A DNA stretch of 64,000 nucleotides, from positions 64,151 to 128,150 of the forward strand of contig NZ_QVAI01000019.1 of the NCBI RefSeq assembly GCF_003427025.1, written 5' to 3'. Each line of letters begins with the position of its first letter. Positions within the stretch are counted from its first letter, which is position 1. Below, piece by piece: positions 8,554 through 17,454 of the stretch. This DNA comes from Jiangella endophytica. GTDB taxonomy: Bacteria > Actinomycetota > Actinomycetes > Jiangellales > Jiangellaceae. The translations under genes were made by a program, and so were the position numbers. The notes beneath the pieces were generated by a model. It was not told the origin of the DNA, searched no databases, and was given only the letters and a program-made list of their open reading frames with translations.

Positions 8554-9582
8554 TCAGCCGCGGCGCGGACGAGCGGCCCGGCCCCAGGCGTCGAGCAACC
8601 GTGCGGCGGAACCGCCGACCGGGCCGACGACGTCCTCGAGGCCGGCCGGCAACGTGGCGGTCTCGACGGCGGGCAGTGCTTCGGCAGCGGTGTCGATCAG
8701 CGACGAGCAGACGGCCAGCAGATAGTCGGGCACGACCAGGCGCGGATCGACGCACCCGACGACGGGGACGCCGGCCGCGGCGATGAGCGGGAAGACCGTC
8801 CCCGGGATCCCGATCGCGACCTCGGCCCGTGCCGAGGCCTGCAGCGACGGGACCGCGCTGATCTCGTAGCGGCTCCACAGCTGCGGGTTCTCCCGCGGGT
8901 GCAGGCCGACCAGGATGTGCTTCCCAGCCGCCTCGAGCGCTGCCGCGGCGTCGAGCAGCAACTGGGTGCCGGGCGCGGCGCCGCCGGTCTGGTCGGGGTA
9001 GGTGACGCTGGTGAGGACGAGGACGGTGTCCGGCTCCGGCGCGGGCGTGGGCAGGGTGTCGGTCTGCGGCGACCCGACGACGCGGACCCGCCGGCGGGTG
9101 CCGAGGTGCCCGGCGAACGACCGTCCCTCCGCCGCCGACGAGGACGTGACCAGCCGCAGCCGCCGCTCGAACTCGTGCGCCCGCGGCGCCTCGGCGGCGT
9201 TGAGATACGCGAGCGACGTCGCGGCCAGCGGGGTCTGCCGGCCGAACGCGGCGGCGCAGTCGGCCGGCCAGTCGGTCGCACCGGTCACGACGAGCAGGTC
9301 GGCGGCCGGGTCGTCGTCCGGCGTGACGACGGGGACGGTCTCGCCGGGCACGATCTGCGACAGGTCCGGGACCAGCTGCCGGACGTCCCAGCCGCGGCGC
9401 GCGATCTCCGGCAGCAGCGGCCGCAGGTGGTACGTGCCCCACGGCTCGTTCGTGGCGACGAGAACGCGCGGCGGCCGGGACGCGGCCGACGCCGCTGGAA
9501 TCCCGGTGGCCGCGGCGAGGCCCAGGCCGGCGAGCGTGCCGGTGACGAACGAACGACGGGACGGTCGGGGCGAAACGGTCAT
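8554..9582 (-). CDS. Tat-exported protein with GT-B-like features, unknown function
   Basis: A 342-residue protein with a clear twin-arginine signal (SRRSFVTG about 8-15, then a hydrophobic segment ending ASA about residue 33). The mature part begins PRVLVATNEPWGTYHLRPLL and contains LVVTGATDWP, ERRLRLVTSSSAAEG, VLVLTSVTYPDQTGG and ILVGLHPREN. It also has PGTVFPLIAAAGVPVVG. That pattern resembles the nucleotide-sugar end of GT-B enzymes such as UDP-GlcNAc epimerases or CDP-glycerol transferases. Export of such a fold is unusual because activated sugars are cytoplasmic, so the match may be only structural. The ATG at 9582 places the signal peptide at the N terminus. The gene stands alone. Confidence 0.65.
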   Translation of the reverse strand: MTVSPRPSRRSFVTGTLAGLGLAAATGIPAASAASRPPRVLVATNEPWGTYHLRPLLPEIARRGWDVRQLVPDLSQIVPGETVPVVTPDDDPAADLLVVTGATDWPADCAAAFGRQTPLAATSLAYLNAAEAPRAHEFERRLRLVTSSSAAEGRSFAGHLGTRRRVRVVGSPQTDTLPTPAPEPDTVLVLTSVTYPDQTGGAAPGTQLLLDAAAALEAAGKHILVGLHPRENPQLWSRYEISAVPSLQASARAEVAIGIPGTVFPLIAAAGVPVVGCVDPRLVVPDYLLAVCSSLIDTAAEALPAVETATLPAGLEDVVGPVGGSAARLLDAWGRAARPRRG

Positions 9583-9692
9583 GGGGCGCACCGTACCCAG
9601 GTCGTCGGGCGCCGACGTGAACGCCCGGTGAAGTCGGCAGTGCCCGGCCGCACGACCGGGTCGGTCGGCAGGAGTGGTGGGGGCGGCGCGCC

Positions 9693-9807
9693 GGTCGCCA
9701 AGGAGGGTCACTGACGACGGGACAGGGCAGGGTCGCCAAGGACCGGGTCAGGGAGGGGTCGCCAAGGACCGGGTCAGGGGAGCGTCACCAGGGCCGCGTC
9801 ACCAGGG
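9693..9807. repeat. Short imperfect tandem repeats
   Basis: A 23-bp unit beginning GGTCGCCAAGGACCGGGTCA occurs at 9731-9753 and 9757-9779. A degenerate copy starts at 9693, and a shorter GCGTCACCAGGG unit is repeated near 9782-9807. The block lies between two leftward genes and runs into the 3' end of the SDR gene. I see no gene in it. Confidence 0.7.
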
Positions 9808-10512
9808 GACGGGGCGGCGGTCGCGGAAGAAGCCGCCGGTCGGACCGTCGTCCGGGAGGGTCGCGGCCCAGACGATGCCGGCGGCGCCGTCGGCCACGGG
9901 GCGGCCGCCGGGGCCGCCCATGTCGGTGGCCACCCAGCCGGGGCAGATCGAGTTGACCAGGATCCCGTCGCGCCGCAGCTCCGCCGCCAGCATGCGCGTC
10001 ACGGCGTTGAGCGCCGCCTTCGTCATGCTGTAGGCGGGCGTGCCGCCACCCATGCTCGCCAGCGACCCGCCCTCGCTCGACACGTTCACGATCCGCGGGT
10101 GAGCGCCGGCCCGCAGCAGCGGCAGCAGTGCCGTCGCCAGCCGCCAGGGGCCGTAGACGTTGGTCTCGGCGGCCTCGCGGACGACGTCGAGGTCGGCGGT
10201 GGCGGCGCGCTGCCAGGTGTCGTAGTGGATCGCGGCGTTGTTGACGAGAACGTCCAGCCGCCCGAACTCGTCGCGCAGGAACCCCGCCAGCGCGGCGGCG
10301 TCCTCGGGACGGGTGACGTCGAGGCGGAACGGGACGACGGCGCCCGGCAGCCCGGCAGCAGCCGACCGGGCCGCGTCGGAGGAGCGCGCCGTCAGGACGA
10401 CGGTGTGGCCGCGGGCCGCCAGTTGGCGGCACACCTCGAGCCCGATGCCACGGTTGCCACCGGTGACGACGGCGACGGGGGCGACGGGGGCGGGGCCGGC
10501 GGCCGAGCTCAA
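9799..10512 (-). CDS. SDR-family NAD(P)-dependent oxidoreductase
   Basis: Classical short-chain dehydrogenase of 237 residues. The cofactor motif is TGGNRGIG (about 15-22), with LDV near 63, NNAA near 89, catalytic Ser in VNVSSEGG and YSMTKAALN carrying the Tyr-x-x-x-Lys pair. The only start in a sensible place is TTG at 10512, whose last two bases overlap the TGA of the SnoaL-like gene (TTGA). This makes it the fourth member of a tightly coupled leftward operon. The substrate is unknown; it resembles carbonyl reductases. Confidence 0.88.
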   Translation of the reverse strand: MSSAAGPAPVAPVAVVTGGNRGIGLEVCRQLAARGHTVVLTARSSDAARSAAAGLPGAVVPFRLDVTRPEDAAALAGFLRDEFGRLDVLVNNAAIHYDTWQRAATADLDVVREAAETNVYGPWRLATALLPLLRAGAHPRIVNVSSEGGSLASMGGGTPAYSMTKAALNAVTRMLAAELRRDGILVNSICPGWVATDMGGPGGRPVADGAAGIVWAATLPDDGPTGGFFRDRRPVPW

Positions 10513-10943
10513 GCCACCCGCCCGCCGGCTCCGGCCGCGCACCGCGCCGCCGCGATCTCCGTCAGCGCGCGGTCGCCCTCTTCGTACGTGGCGTGCAGCG
10601 TGATCCCGGCGATCCGGCCGGCGGCGACCCGGAGGTCGTACCAGCCGGCGACCATCCAGGTGTCGCGACGGTCGCCCTCGACGAGGAGGTGGTAGGCGCG
10701 GACGGTGGTGGTGCGGCGTCCGTCCGGGGCAGCCAGCACCGGTCCGGTCAGGTGCTGCGTCGCGTCGAAGCCGGGCAGCAGCCCACGCCAGCGCGCCACC
10801 ACCTCCGGCGCGGGCACGGTCTCCGCCGAGCCACCCCACAACGACGTGTAGTCCAGCCGCACCTCGTCGGCGAGGACGGCCAGCACGCCGTCCCAGTCCA
10901 GGGTGTCGACGGCGTGCAGCAGCGAGGTCACCGAATCGGTCAT
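10509..10943 (-). CDS. SnoaL/NTF2-like protein
   Basis: A 144-residue alpha+beta-barrel type protein (MTDSVTSLLHAVDTLDWDGV at the N terminus, ADEVRLDYTSLWGG, then FDATQHLTGPVLAAPDGRRT and a DTWMVAGWYD strand). This is the pattern of SnoaL-like polyketide cyclase/NTF2 domains. It sits between an AraC regulator and an SDR gene with 4-bp overlaps at both ends. It may act on the same small substrate as the SDR or bind the regulator's ligand; neither is shown. Confidence 0.82.
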   Translation of the reverse strand: MTDSVTSLLHAVDTLDWDGVLAVLADEVRLDYTSLWGGSAETVPAPEVVARWRGLLPGFDATQHLTGPVLAAPDGRRTTTVRAYHLLVEGDRRDTWMVAGWYDLRVAAGRIAGITLHATYEEGDRALTEIAAARCAAGAGGRVA

Positions 10944-11842
10944 GACGCCAAGCCTGGCCACCGACCGGCCGGGGGCGGAGGGTCCGATCCTGCGGTTCTC
11001 AGCTGCGACGGCAGGAGGCCGGTGTGCCGGCGGAACACCCGGCGGAAGTGGCTGACGTTGGTCAGCCCGACCGCGTAGGCGACCTCCGGCACACTCAACC
11101 GGCTGCTCAGCAGCAGCGACTTGGCCCGCTCCATACGCCGCGACGTGACGTACTCGTGCGGCGCCAGCCCGGTCGAGGCCTTGAAGGAGCGTGCGAAGTG
11201 GAACGGGCTGAGGGTCGCGGCGGCGGCGAGGTCGTCGACGGTGAGCGGGTCGCCCAGCCGCGCCTCGACGACGTCGGCGACGCGGTCGAGCAGGACGTGG
11301 TCCAGCCGCCCGGCACCCGCGTCGGCCCGCCGCGACAGCACGATGCCCGCGTAGTGCCCGACGACGTGCTCGGCCAGCCGGTGCGCGAGGGCACCAGCCC
11401 GCAGGCCGTCGACGTACGCCAGCCCGAGGTGGGCCTGCTTGAGGATCGACGCCGTCCCGAGCACGACGGCGTCGCGCACCCCGCGCAGCGGCTCGATCTC
11501 CGGCGTCCGCGACGACCCCGCCGCGGCCCGCAGCAGGTCGTCGTCCGGATAGATCTCGACCAGCTCGTCGTGCCGGGTGACCTCGCTCCAGTAGACCCGC
11601 GACCACCCGTTCGCGAACACGTCGCCGGGCCGGATGTCGAACCGGTCGCGGCGGCCGCCGGACTCGGTGACGACGCCGTGGTGCTCGGCGAACGAGACGC
11701 CGATCTGCTGCCGGCCGCTGACGGTGACGCCGCCGGTGACGCCGCCGGTGGGCGGATGCCAGCAGTACACCGATCGCAGCCCCGGCCAGCGCAGTTCCGA
11801 ACGCCGTCGCATGGGGCCAGTATCGGCCCCGGCCGTGGTCAT
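10940..11842 (-). CDS. AraC-family transcriptional regulator
   Basis: A 300-residue regulator. The C-terminal double helix-turn-helix covers about residues 195-290 (LTVDDLAAAATLSPFHFARS, ASTGLAPHEYVTSRRMERAK, LSVPEVAYAVGLTNVSHFRR). The N-terminal half resembles cupin-type ligand domains (VSFAEHHGVVTESGG, DIRPGDVFANGW). The ATG at 11842 overlaps the stop of another AraC gene by 4 bp, so two different AraC regulators are made from one message. It is the second gene of the operon that ends in the SDR. Confidence 0.9.
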   Translation of the reverse strand: MTTAGADTGPMRRRSELRWPGLRSVYCWHPPTGGVTGGVTVSGRQQIGVSFAEHHGVVTESGGRRDRFDIRPGDVFANGWSRVYWSEVTRHDELVEIYPDDDLLRAAAGSSRTPEIEPLRGVRDAVVLGTASILKQAHLGLAYVDGLRAGALAHRLAEHVVGHYAGIVLSRRADAGAGRLDHVLLDRVADVVEARLGDPLTVDDLAAAATLSPFHFARSFKASTGLAPHEYVTSRRMERAKSLLLSSRLSVPEVAYAVGLTNVSHFRRVFRRHTGLLPSQLRTAGSDPPPPAGRWPGLAS

Positions 11843-12654
11843 GCCTGCCAGCGTGACTCGCGCAGCGCCGACGGCGGCAGCCCGGTGACGTCCTTGATCT
11901 TGCGGGCGAAGTGGAAGCTGGTCCGGAAACCGCACCGGGCGGCGACCGAACCCACCGGCAGGCCGGTGGAGGTGAGCAGTTCGACGCCCAGCGAGATGCG
12001 CCGATCCCACAGGTAGCGCACCGGCGTGGTGTTCATGTGTGCCCGGAACAGCCGGATCAGGTGTGCGGGCGTGACCGAGGCCGCGCGGGCGATGTCGTCG
12101 AGCACGATCGGATCGGCGACGTGCGTGTGGATGTAGAGCCGTGCGGCCTCGATCGGCGCGGGCAGCGCGGCCGGCAGGTTGCGGAACTCGGCGACGAACC
12201 GCCAGAGCAGCGCCGTGGCCAGGGCGTCGAGCAACGCGCCCTCGGCCGTGAGCCGGGTCTGCTCGGTGACGACGGCCTCGCGGGCGAGGTAGGTCAGCGC
12301 CGAGGAGAGCGGCCGCGTGGGGCGCAGCGACTCCAGCCAGCCGCGCATCTGCTCGGTGACGTTCTCGAGCCGGCCACGCACCAGGGTCTGGCGGCTGTCG
12401 GCCGCGGGGTCGACGGCCATCTCGTTGGTGTGCCCGGGCAACAGCAGACACAGCTGTCCCGCGGGAACCCGGCGTGGCGGCTGGGTGTCGACGGTCAGCT
12501 CGATGGCTCCGGAGTGGATGAGGACCAGGTGGACCTCGTGCTGGTGCCGAGGTCCGATGCGGGAGCCGCCCGGCTGGACGATCTCGCGCGCGGTGGCGTG
12601 CGCGATGCGCATGCGTCGTGCGCGGTCATCAATCTCAGACACAGAGCTGCCCAT
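11839..12654 (-). CDS. AraC-family regulator with cupin N-terminal domain
   Basis: A 271-residue regulator. The cupin-like sensor part includes GPRHQHEVHLVLIHSGAIEL and VPAGQLCLLLPGHTNEM. The C-terminal HTH pair includes IVLDDIARAASVTPAHLIRL and LPVGSVAARCGFRTSFHFAR. The start is uncertain: ATG codons at 12678, 12663, 12654 and 12612 are in frame and none has a good ribosome site. I use 12654, which leaves room for a promoter before the divergent FAD oxidoreductase gene at 12693. AraC proteins of this layout commonly control the divergent sugar uptake and catabolism genes. Confidence 0.85.
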   Translation of the reverse strand: MGSSVSEIDDRARRMRIAHATAREIVQPGGSRIGPRHQHEVHLVLIHSGAIELTVDTQPPRRVPAGQLCLLLPGHTNEMAVDPAADSRQTLVRGRLENVTEQMRGWLESLRPTRPLSSALTYLAREAVVTEQTRLTAEGALLDALATALLWRFVAEFRNLPAALPAPIEAARLYIHTHVADPIVLDDIARAASVTPAHLIRLFRAHMNTTPVRYLWDRRISLGVELLTSTGLPVGSVAARCGFRTSFHFARKIKDVTGLPPSALRESRWQA

Positions 12655-12692
12655 TGCAGCCATGTTAATCAAGCTCATGGAGCTGCTCTCAT

Positions 12693-14318
12693 ATGAGCAT
12701 GAACGAAGTCGAGACACATGTCCTCGTGGTCGGCGGCGGCATGGGCGGGGTTGCGGCCGCGCTGACCGCCGCCCGCCGAGGTCTGACGGTGACGTTGACG
12801 GAACCGACCGACTGGCTCGGCGGCGTGCTCACCGCGCAGGCCGTGCCACCCGACGAGCACGTGTGGATCGAGCAGTTCGGCTGCACGGCCGGCTATCGCC
12901 AGTACCGCGACGCCGTCCGCGCCTACTACCGCCGGCACTACCCGCTCACCGAGGCGGCCCGGGACGACCGCGCGCTCAACCCCGGCGGTGCGAAGGTGTC
13001 CGGTCTGTGCCACGAGCCGCGGGTCACCGTCGCCGTCCTCGAATCGCTGCTGGCGCCGTGGCGCGGGTCGGGCGGCGTGCGGGTGCTGCTCGAGCACGAG
13101 CCGCTCGAGGCGCACGTCGACGGCGACCGCGTCGAGGCCGTCACCCTGTTCGATCGGCGCACCGGCGGCACCACGGTGGTCCGGGCCGACTGGGTGATCG
13201 ACGCCACCGAGACGGGCGACGTGCTCCCGCTGGCCGGCGTCGAGCACGTCACCGGGTCGGAGGCCGCCGCCGAGACCGGTGAGCCGCATGCGTCCGACGT
13301 CGCCGATCCGCTGAACATGCAGCCGGTGTCGGTCTGCTTCGCCCTGGATCATCGTCCCGGCGAGGACCACACGATCGACCGGCCGGAGGGGTACGACGAG
13401 GTCGCGGCCGCGCGGGCGGTCGACTGGCCGAAGGGTCAGCTGTCCTTCGACGCCCCGCACCCGAAGACGCGGCAGCGCGTCCAGCACCGGTTCTGGCCCA
13501 ATCCGGACGACGACCCGGCGACGATCGGACCGGACTACAACGACCAGCGGGTGCGGTCGCTGGACCGCAACCTGTGGACGTTCCGGCGCATCGCGGCGCG
13601 CGGGCACTTCCGGCCCGGTGCCTATCCCAGCGACGTCACGCTGGTGAACTGGCCGCAGATGGACTACTGGGGCGGCCCCGTGTTCGGCGTTCCGGATGCC
13701 GCGGAGCACGCCGCCGCGGCCCGGCGGCTGAGCCGGTCGCTGCTGTACTGGCTGCAGACGCAGGCGCCGCGCCCGGACGGCGGAACCGGCTGGCCGGGGC
13801 TGCGGTTGCGCGGGGACGTCGTCGGCGACACCGCGGACGGGTTGGCGAAGACGCCGTACATCCGGGAGTCGCGCCGGATCAGGGCCGAGCACACGATCGT
13901 CGAGCAGGAGCTCTCGCTGGCGGTGCGTGGCGCGGCCGGCGCGGTCCGCCACCAGGACAGCGTCGGCATCGGGATGTACCGCATCGACCTGCATCCGTCG
14001 ACCGGCGGCGACCCGTACATCGACATCGGCTGCTGCCCGTTCGAGTTGCCGCTGGGCGCGCTGCTCCCCGTACGGGTCGACAACCTGCTGCCCGGCGCCA
14101 AGAACATCGGCACCACCCACATCACCAACGGCGCCTACCGGATGCCGCTCGTGGAGTGGAACGTCGGCGAGGTGGCCGCTCACCTGGTGGCGTTCTGCGC
14201 TCAGCGGAAGGTCGCGCCGCGGGCCGTGCGCGCTGATCGGGCGCTGTTCGCGGCGTTCGCCGGCGAGCTGGACCGGGCCGGGATCGAGCGGCACTGGCCG
14301 TCGATCGCCGGCTACTGA
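12693..14318 (+). CDS. FAD-dependent oxidoreductase (FAD_oxidored type)
   Basis: A 541-residue flavoprotein. Its N-terminal dinucleotide fold is HVLVVGGGMGGVAAALTAARR (about 9-29), with WLGGVLTAQAVP near 45 and DWVIDATETGDVLPLAG near 166. The C-terminal part contains GAKNIGTTHITNGAYRMPL and a final helical segment. This family often appears in sugar-uptake loci, and here it leads an operon with a family 1 binding protein and two permeases. The ATG at 12693 has GGAG 10 nt upstream. The hydride donor is presumably a sugar or polyol that the importer brings in; this is inference. Confidence 0.86.
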   Translation: MSMNEVETHVLVVGGGMGGVAAALTAARRGLTVTLTEPTDWLGGVLTAQAVPPDEHVWIEQFGCTAGYRQYRDAVRAYYRRHYPLTEAARDDRALNPGGAKVSGLCHEPRVTVAVLESLLAPWRGSGGVRVLLEHEPLEAHVDGDRVEAVTLFDRRTGGTTVVRADWVIDATETGDVLPLAGVEHVTGSEAAAETGEPHASDVADPLNMQPVSVCFALDHRPGEDHTIDRPEGYDEVAAARAVDWPKGQLSFDAPHPKTRQRVQHRFWPNPDDDPATIGPDYNDQRVRSLDRNLWTFRRIAARGHFRPGAYPSDVTLVNWPQMDYWGGPVFGVPDAAEHAAAARRLSRSLLYWLQTQAPRPDGGTGWPGLRLRGDVVGDTADGLAKTPYIRESRRIRAEHTIVEQELSLAVRGAAGAVRHQDSVGIGMYRIDLHPSTGGDPYIDIGCCPFELPLGALLPVRVDNLLPGAKNIGTTHITNGAYRMPLVEWNVGEVAAHLVAFCAQRKVAPRAVRADRALFAAFAGELDRAGIERHWPSIAGY

Positions 14319-14360
14319 CCGCGCCCCGTGAGTTCATCGTTCATCGAAGGAGATGACGTC

Positions 14361-15692
14361 ATGCACCATCGAGGCACTTCCCTGCTCGCCGGCACCGCGG
14401 CGGCCCTGGTGATCCTGGCCGGCTGCGGCGGGGGAGCGGAGTCCTCCGACTCCGCCTCCGGCGAGGTGGTGATCACCTGCGGCACCTGCCAGCAGAGCCC
14501 GACCGACCCGTTCCTGCAGTACAACTACGAGGCCGCTCAGCGGTTCAACGAGCGCTACGCCGGGACGTACCGGATCGAGACGCTGGAGAACCCCAACGCC
14601 GGTTCGAGTGACGACCGGCTGCAGTACTACCAGCGACTGGCGATGGCCGAGGACCTGCCCGACCTGTTCCAGCTGAACTCCGGCGAGATCCGGGCGCTGC
14701 AGGAGACCGGACGGCTGCACGACTTCGCGCCTGACCTCGCCGCGGACGAGGAGTGGGCCGGAACCTTCCACGACCAGGTGTTCGACGCACTGCGCGGTCC
14801 GGACGACCAGGTCTGGGCGATCCCGCAACAGCGCGACGCCATCGGCGTCTTCTACAACGCCGAGCTGCTCGAGCGCGCGGGCTACGACGCCTTCCCCTCG
14901 ACGTGGGACGGGTTCGAGCAGTTGGCGCAGCGGCTGCGGGCCGACGGGGTGACAGCGCTGGCGCTGGACGGCGACTGGGCCACGATGCTGATGTGGGTGC
15001 ATCTCATCGGCACCGGCGGCGGCGAGGACTTCCTCACCGACGGCATCGCCGCGGCGGACGGCTGGGCCGACGATCCCGCGGTGGTGGCGGCGACCGAGCG
15101 GTTGCGCTCCTGGCACGTCGACGGCTACGTCAACGCCGACGCCTTCTCCGGCGAGTTCCAGAACGCCGCCGCCGCCTTTCTCTCCGAACAGGCGGCGACG
15201 ATCGCCAACGGGCCGTGGTTCGTCAAGACCAATCTGACCGGTGACGCGGCGAGCCCCGGCCTCTACGAGAAGACCGGGTACGCGCCGGCTCCGGGCTGGA
15301 CCGAGGGAGAACGCGGGGTGATCGTCGTCTCCGGCGCCGGCTGGGTGTCCGGCACGACGGACGAACGCGCCCTCGAGGCGGTCCGGGAGTTCGTGCGGTT
15401 CGTGTCGTCGCAGGACGAGGTGCTCGCCCAGGCGGTCGCGACCGGCGCCAGCCCGCCGGTCGCCGTCGACCCGGCCGCCATGGCCGCCGCCGGACTCGAG
15501 CCGCTGGTCACCGGGCTCGCCGAGGAGGCGGCCGAGGTCACGCACCAGTACCCGCACGTGCGCGTCCACGGCCCGGCCGGCTTCGGCGTCGCCTGGCGGA
15601 ACCTGTGGCCCGCCTACGTCGACGGCTCGATGCCGACGGAGCAGTTCCTCGACCGGCTCGCGGCCGACGCCCGGGCGCAGGCGGGCGGGTGA
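14361..15692 (+). CDS. Sugar ABC importer substrate-binding lipoprotein (family 1)
   Basis: A 443-residue receptor with a lipoprotein signal (lipobox LAGC, Cys about 22). The mature part follows the SBP_bac_1 pattern (YYQRLAMAEDLPDLFQLNSG, WAIPQQRDAIGVFYNAELLE, WDGFEQLAQRLR, ANGPWF). The ATG at 14361 has AAGGAG 8 nt upstream. It lies 42 nt after the FAD oxidoreductase and 1 nt before the first permease. It is probably a carbohydrate receptor of the CUT1 class. Confidence 0.93.
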   Translation: MHHRGTSLLAGTAAALVILAGCGGGAESSDSASGEVVITCGTCQQSPTDPFLQYNYEAAQRFNERYAGTYRIETLENPNAGSSDDRLQYYQRLAMAEDLPDLFQLNSGEIRALQETGRLHDFAPDLAADEEWAGTFHDQVFDALRGPDDQVWAIPQQRDAIGVFYNAELLERAGYDAFPSTWDGFEQLAQRLRADGVTALALDGDWATMLMWVHLIGTGGGEDFLTDGIAAADGWADDPAVVAATERLRSWHVDGYVNADAFSGEFQNAAAAFLSEQAATIANGPWFVKTNLTGDAASPGLYEKTGYAPAPGWTEGERGVIVVSGAGWVSGTTDERALEAVREFVRFVSSQDEVLAQAVATGASPPVAVDPAAMAAAGLEPLVTGLAEEAAEVTHQYPHVRVHGPAGFGVAWRNLWPAYVDGSMPTEQFLDRLAADARAQAGG

Positions 15693-15693
15693 G

Positions 15694-16569
15694 GTGGGCG
15701 CTACGCCGATCCCGCGCGGAGCACGCCGGGCGGTGGCGGTCTCGCTGCTGCCCGGCGCCGCGCTGTTCGCCACGTTCTTCCTGGTGCCTCTCGGCGTCCT
15801 GGTCGTCACCGCGTTCAGCCGATGGGGCGGCCTGGACCTGGCCTGGACCGGACTGGAGAACTACCGGCGGATGCTCGACGACCCGGTCTTCTTCTCCGCT
15901 CTCGGCAACACGCTGTTCTACGCGGCCGCCGCGGTCGCGGTGCAGGTGCCGCTCGGTGTGGCGGCGGGCATGGTGCTGGCGCTGCGGCCGCGGGGATGGA
16001 AGGCGTTCCGGGCGATCATCTTCGTGCCGTTCGTGATCTCCGGCGCCGCGTACGCGCTGGTCTTCTCGATGTTCTACAACGCCCGAGCCGGCCTGCTCAA
16101 CAACGCCCTCGCGGCACTCGGCCTGCCCGGCGACCGGGACTGGCTCTTCGACACCGCGACCGCCCGGTGGGCGGTCGCGGGCACCTTCGTGTTCGTCGTC
16201 GGGTTCGTCATGATCCTCGTGATGGCCGAGATCGCGGCGATCCCCGACGAGGTCTACGAAGCGGCTCAGATCGACGGCGCGTCGGCCTGGCGCCAGGCCG
16301 TGCACATCACGCTGCCGCTGCTGCGCAACGTCATCGGCACCGTCATTCTCATTCGGCTGCTGGTCGACATCGGCATGTTCGACGTCGTGTTCATCCTCAC
16401 CGCTGGCGGGCCGGACGACGCCACCGCGACGCTGGCGCTGTACGCCTACCGCGCCTACCTCAACGGCGAGTGGGGCTACGCGAATGCGGTCGGCTCGACG
16501 ATCCTCGTGGTCGGCGTGGTGCTGATCGTGGCGGTGCGCCGGCTGTTCCGGGTGGGTGAGGGCCGATGA
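15694..16569 (+). CDS. Sugar ABC importer permease (MalF/UgpA-like)
   Basis: A 291-residue membrane protein with six hydrophobic segments starting at about residue 14. It has LENYRRMLDD and GNTLFYAAAA, and the EAA loop PDEVYEAAQIDGASAWRQ before a conserved ITLPLL. The start is a GTG one base after the stop of the binding-protein gene. It forms the pore with the next gene product. No ATPase is encoded nearby, so a shared MsiK-type ATPase elsewhere in the genome is likely, as is usual for CUT1 systems in actinobacteria. Confidence 0.93.
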   Translation: MGATPIPRGARRAVAVSLLPGAALFATFFLVPLGVLVVTAFSRWGGLDLAWTGLENYRRMLDDPVFFSALGNTLFYAAAAVAVQVPLGVAAGMVLALRPRGWKAFRAIIFVPFVISGAAYALVFSMFYNARAGLLNNALAALGLPGDRDWLFDTATARWAVAGTFVFVVGFVMILVMAEIAAIPDEVYEAAQIDGASAWRQAVHITLPLLRNVIGTVILIRLLVDIGMFDVVFILTAGGPDDATATLALYAYRAYLNGEWGYANAVGSTILVVGVVLIVAVRRLFRVGEGR

Positions 16570-17405
16570 GCGCCGCGCGCCCACGCATCTCGCGGCGATC
16601 GGCGCCGCTGGCCTATGCGTTCCTCACCCTGGTCGCGCTGCTCGCGCTGACGCCCACGGTCTGGGTGATGGTGTCCAGCCTCAAGACCGGGACGCAGATC
16701 TTCACCGGTGCCGGCGTGCTGCCGGACCCGGTGACGCTGCAGGGCTACATCGACGCCTTCACCCAGATCGAGCTGCATCGCTACCTGCTCAACACGCTGC
16801 TCTACGCGACGCTCGGCTCGGCCGGCGCCATCGCGGCGGCGTTTCTCGCGGCCTACCCGCTGGCCCGCTACGGGTTCCGGGGCCGCGGGACGCTCGTGGC
16901 GGGATTCTCCCTGGCCCTGGCGATACCGGTCGTGGGCCTGGCGACGCCGGAGTTCTTCATCATGCGCGAGCTGGGACTGTTCGACTCTCGCGTCGGCATG
17001 GTGATCTTCTACGCCGCCCTGCAGTTCCCGTTCACGTTCGTCGTTCTCCGGTCCTATCTCCTGGCCACGCCGCGCGAACTGGAGGAGGCGGCGGCGATGG
17101 ACGGCGCCGGGTACTTCACCACGGTGTTCCGGGTGGTCCTGCCGCTGACCCGACCGGCGCTGGCCACGGTGGGGGTCGTCTCCTTCGTGCAGATCTGGAA
17201 CGAGTTCTTCTTCGCCAACCTGTTCCTCATCTCGCAGGAGCACCAGAACGTGCAGCTCGCGCTGGCCGGGTTCCGGTCGCAGTTCGGCTTCAACGTGACG
17301 GGAGCGATCGCCGGTGCCACGATCGTCATGCTCGTGCCCATCGTCGTCTTCGTGGCGCTGCAGCGCCAGGTGATCGCCGGCCTGACCGCCGGCGCCGTGA
17401 AATGA
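16566..17405 (+). CDS. Sugar ABC importer permease (MalG-like)
   Basis: A 279-residue membrane protein with six helices. The EAA loop is PRELEEAAAMDGAGYFT, followed by VVLPLTRPALATVG and a final helix near 250-270. The ATG at 16566 overlaps the stop of the MalF-like gene by 4 bp. It is the last gene of the FAD oxidoreductase-importer operon; ilvD starts 61 nt later, apparently with its own promoter. Confidence 0.93.
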   Translation: MSAARPRISRRSAPLAYAFLTLVALLALTPTVWVMVSSLKTGTQIFTGAGVLPDPVTLQGYIDAFTQIELHRYLLNTLLYATLGSAGAIAAAFLAAYPLARYGFRGRGTLVAGFSLALAIPVVGLATPEFFIMRELGLFDSRVGMVIFYAALQFPFTFVVLRSYLLATPRELEEAAAMDGAGYFTTVFRVVLPLTRPALATVGVVSFVQIWNEFFFANLFLISQEHQNVQLALAGFRSQFGFNVTGAIAGATIVMLVPIVVFVALQRQVIAGLTAGAVK

Positions 17406-17454
17406 ATCGTGTCCGGATCTCGGACCTCGCGCCTTTCCTGCCGGACGACGGGAC

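Noticed and set aside
12675-14294. Long open frame (539 codons) antisense to the FAD oxidoreductase
   Set aside because: It mirrors the codon pattern of the real gene, has no recognisable domain and is Arg/Gly-rich; typical of GC-rich shadow frames.
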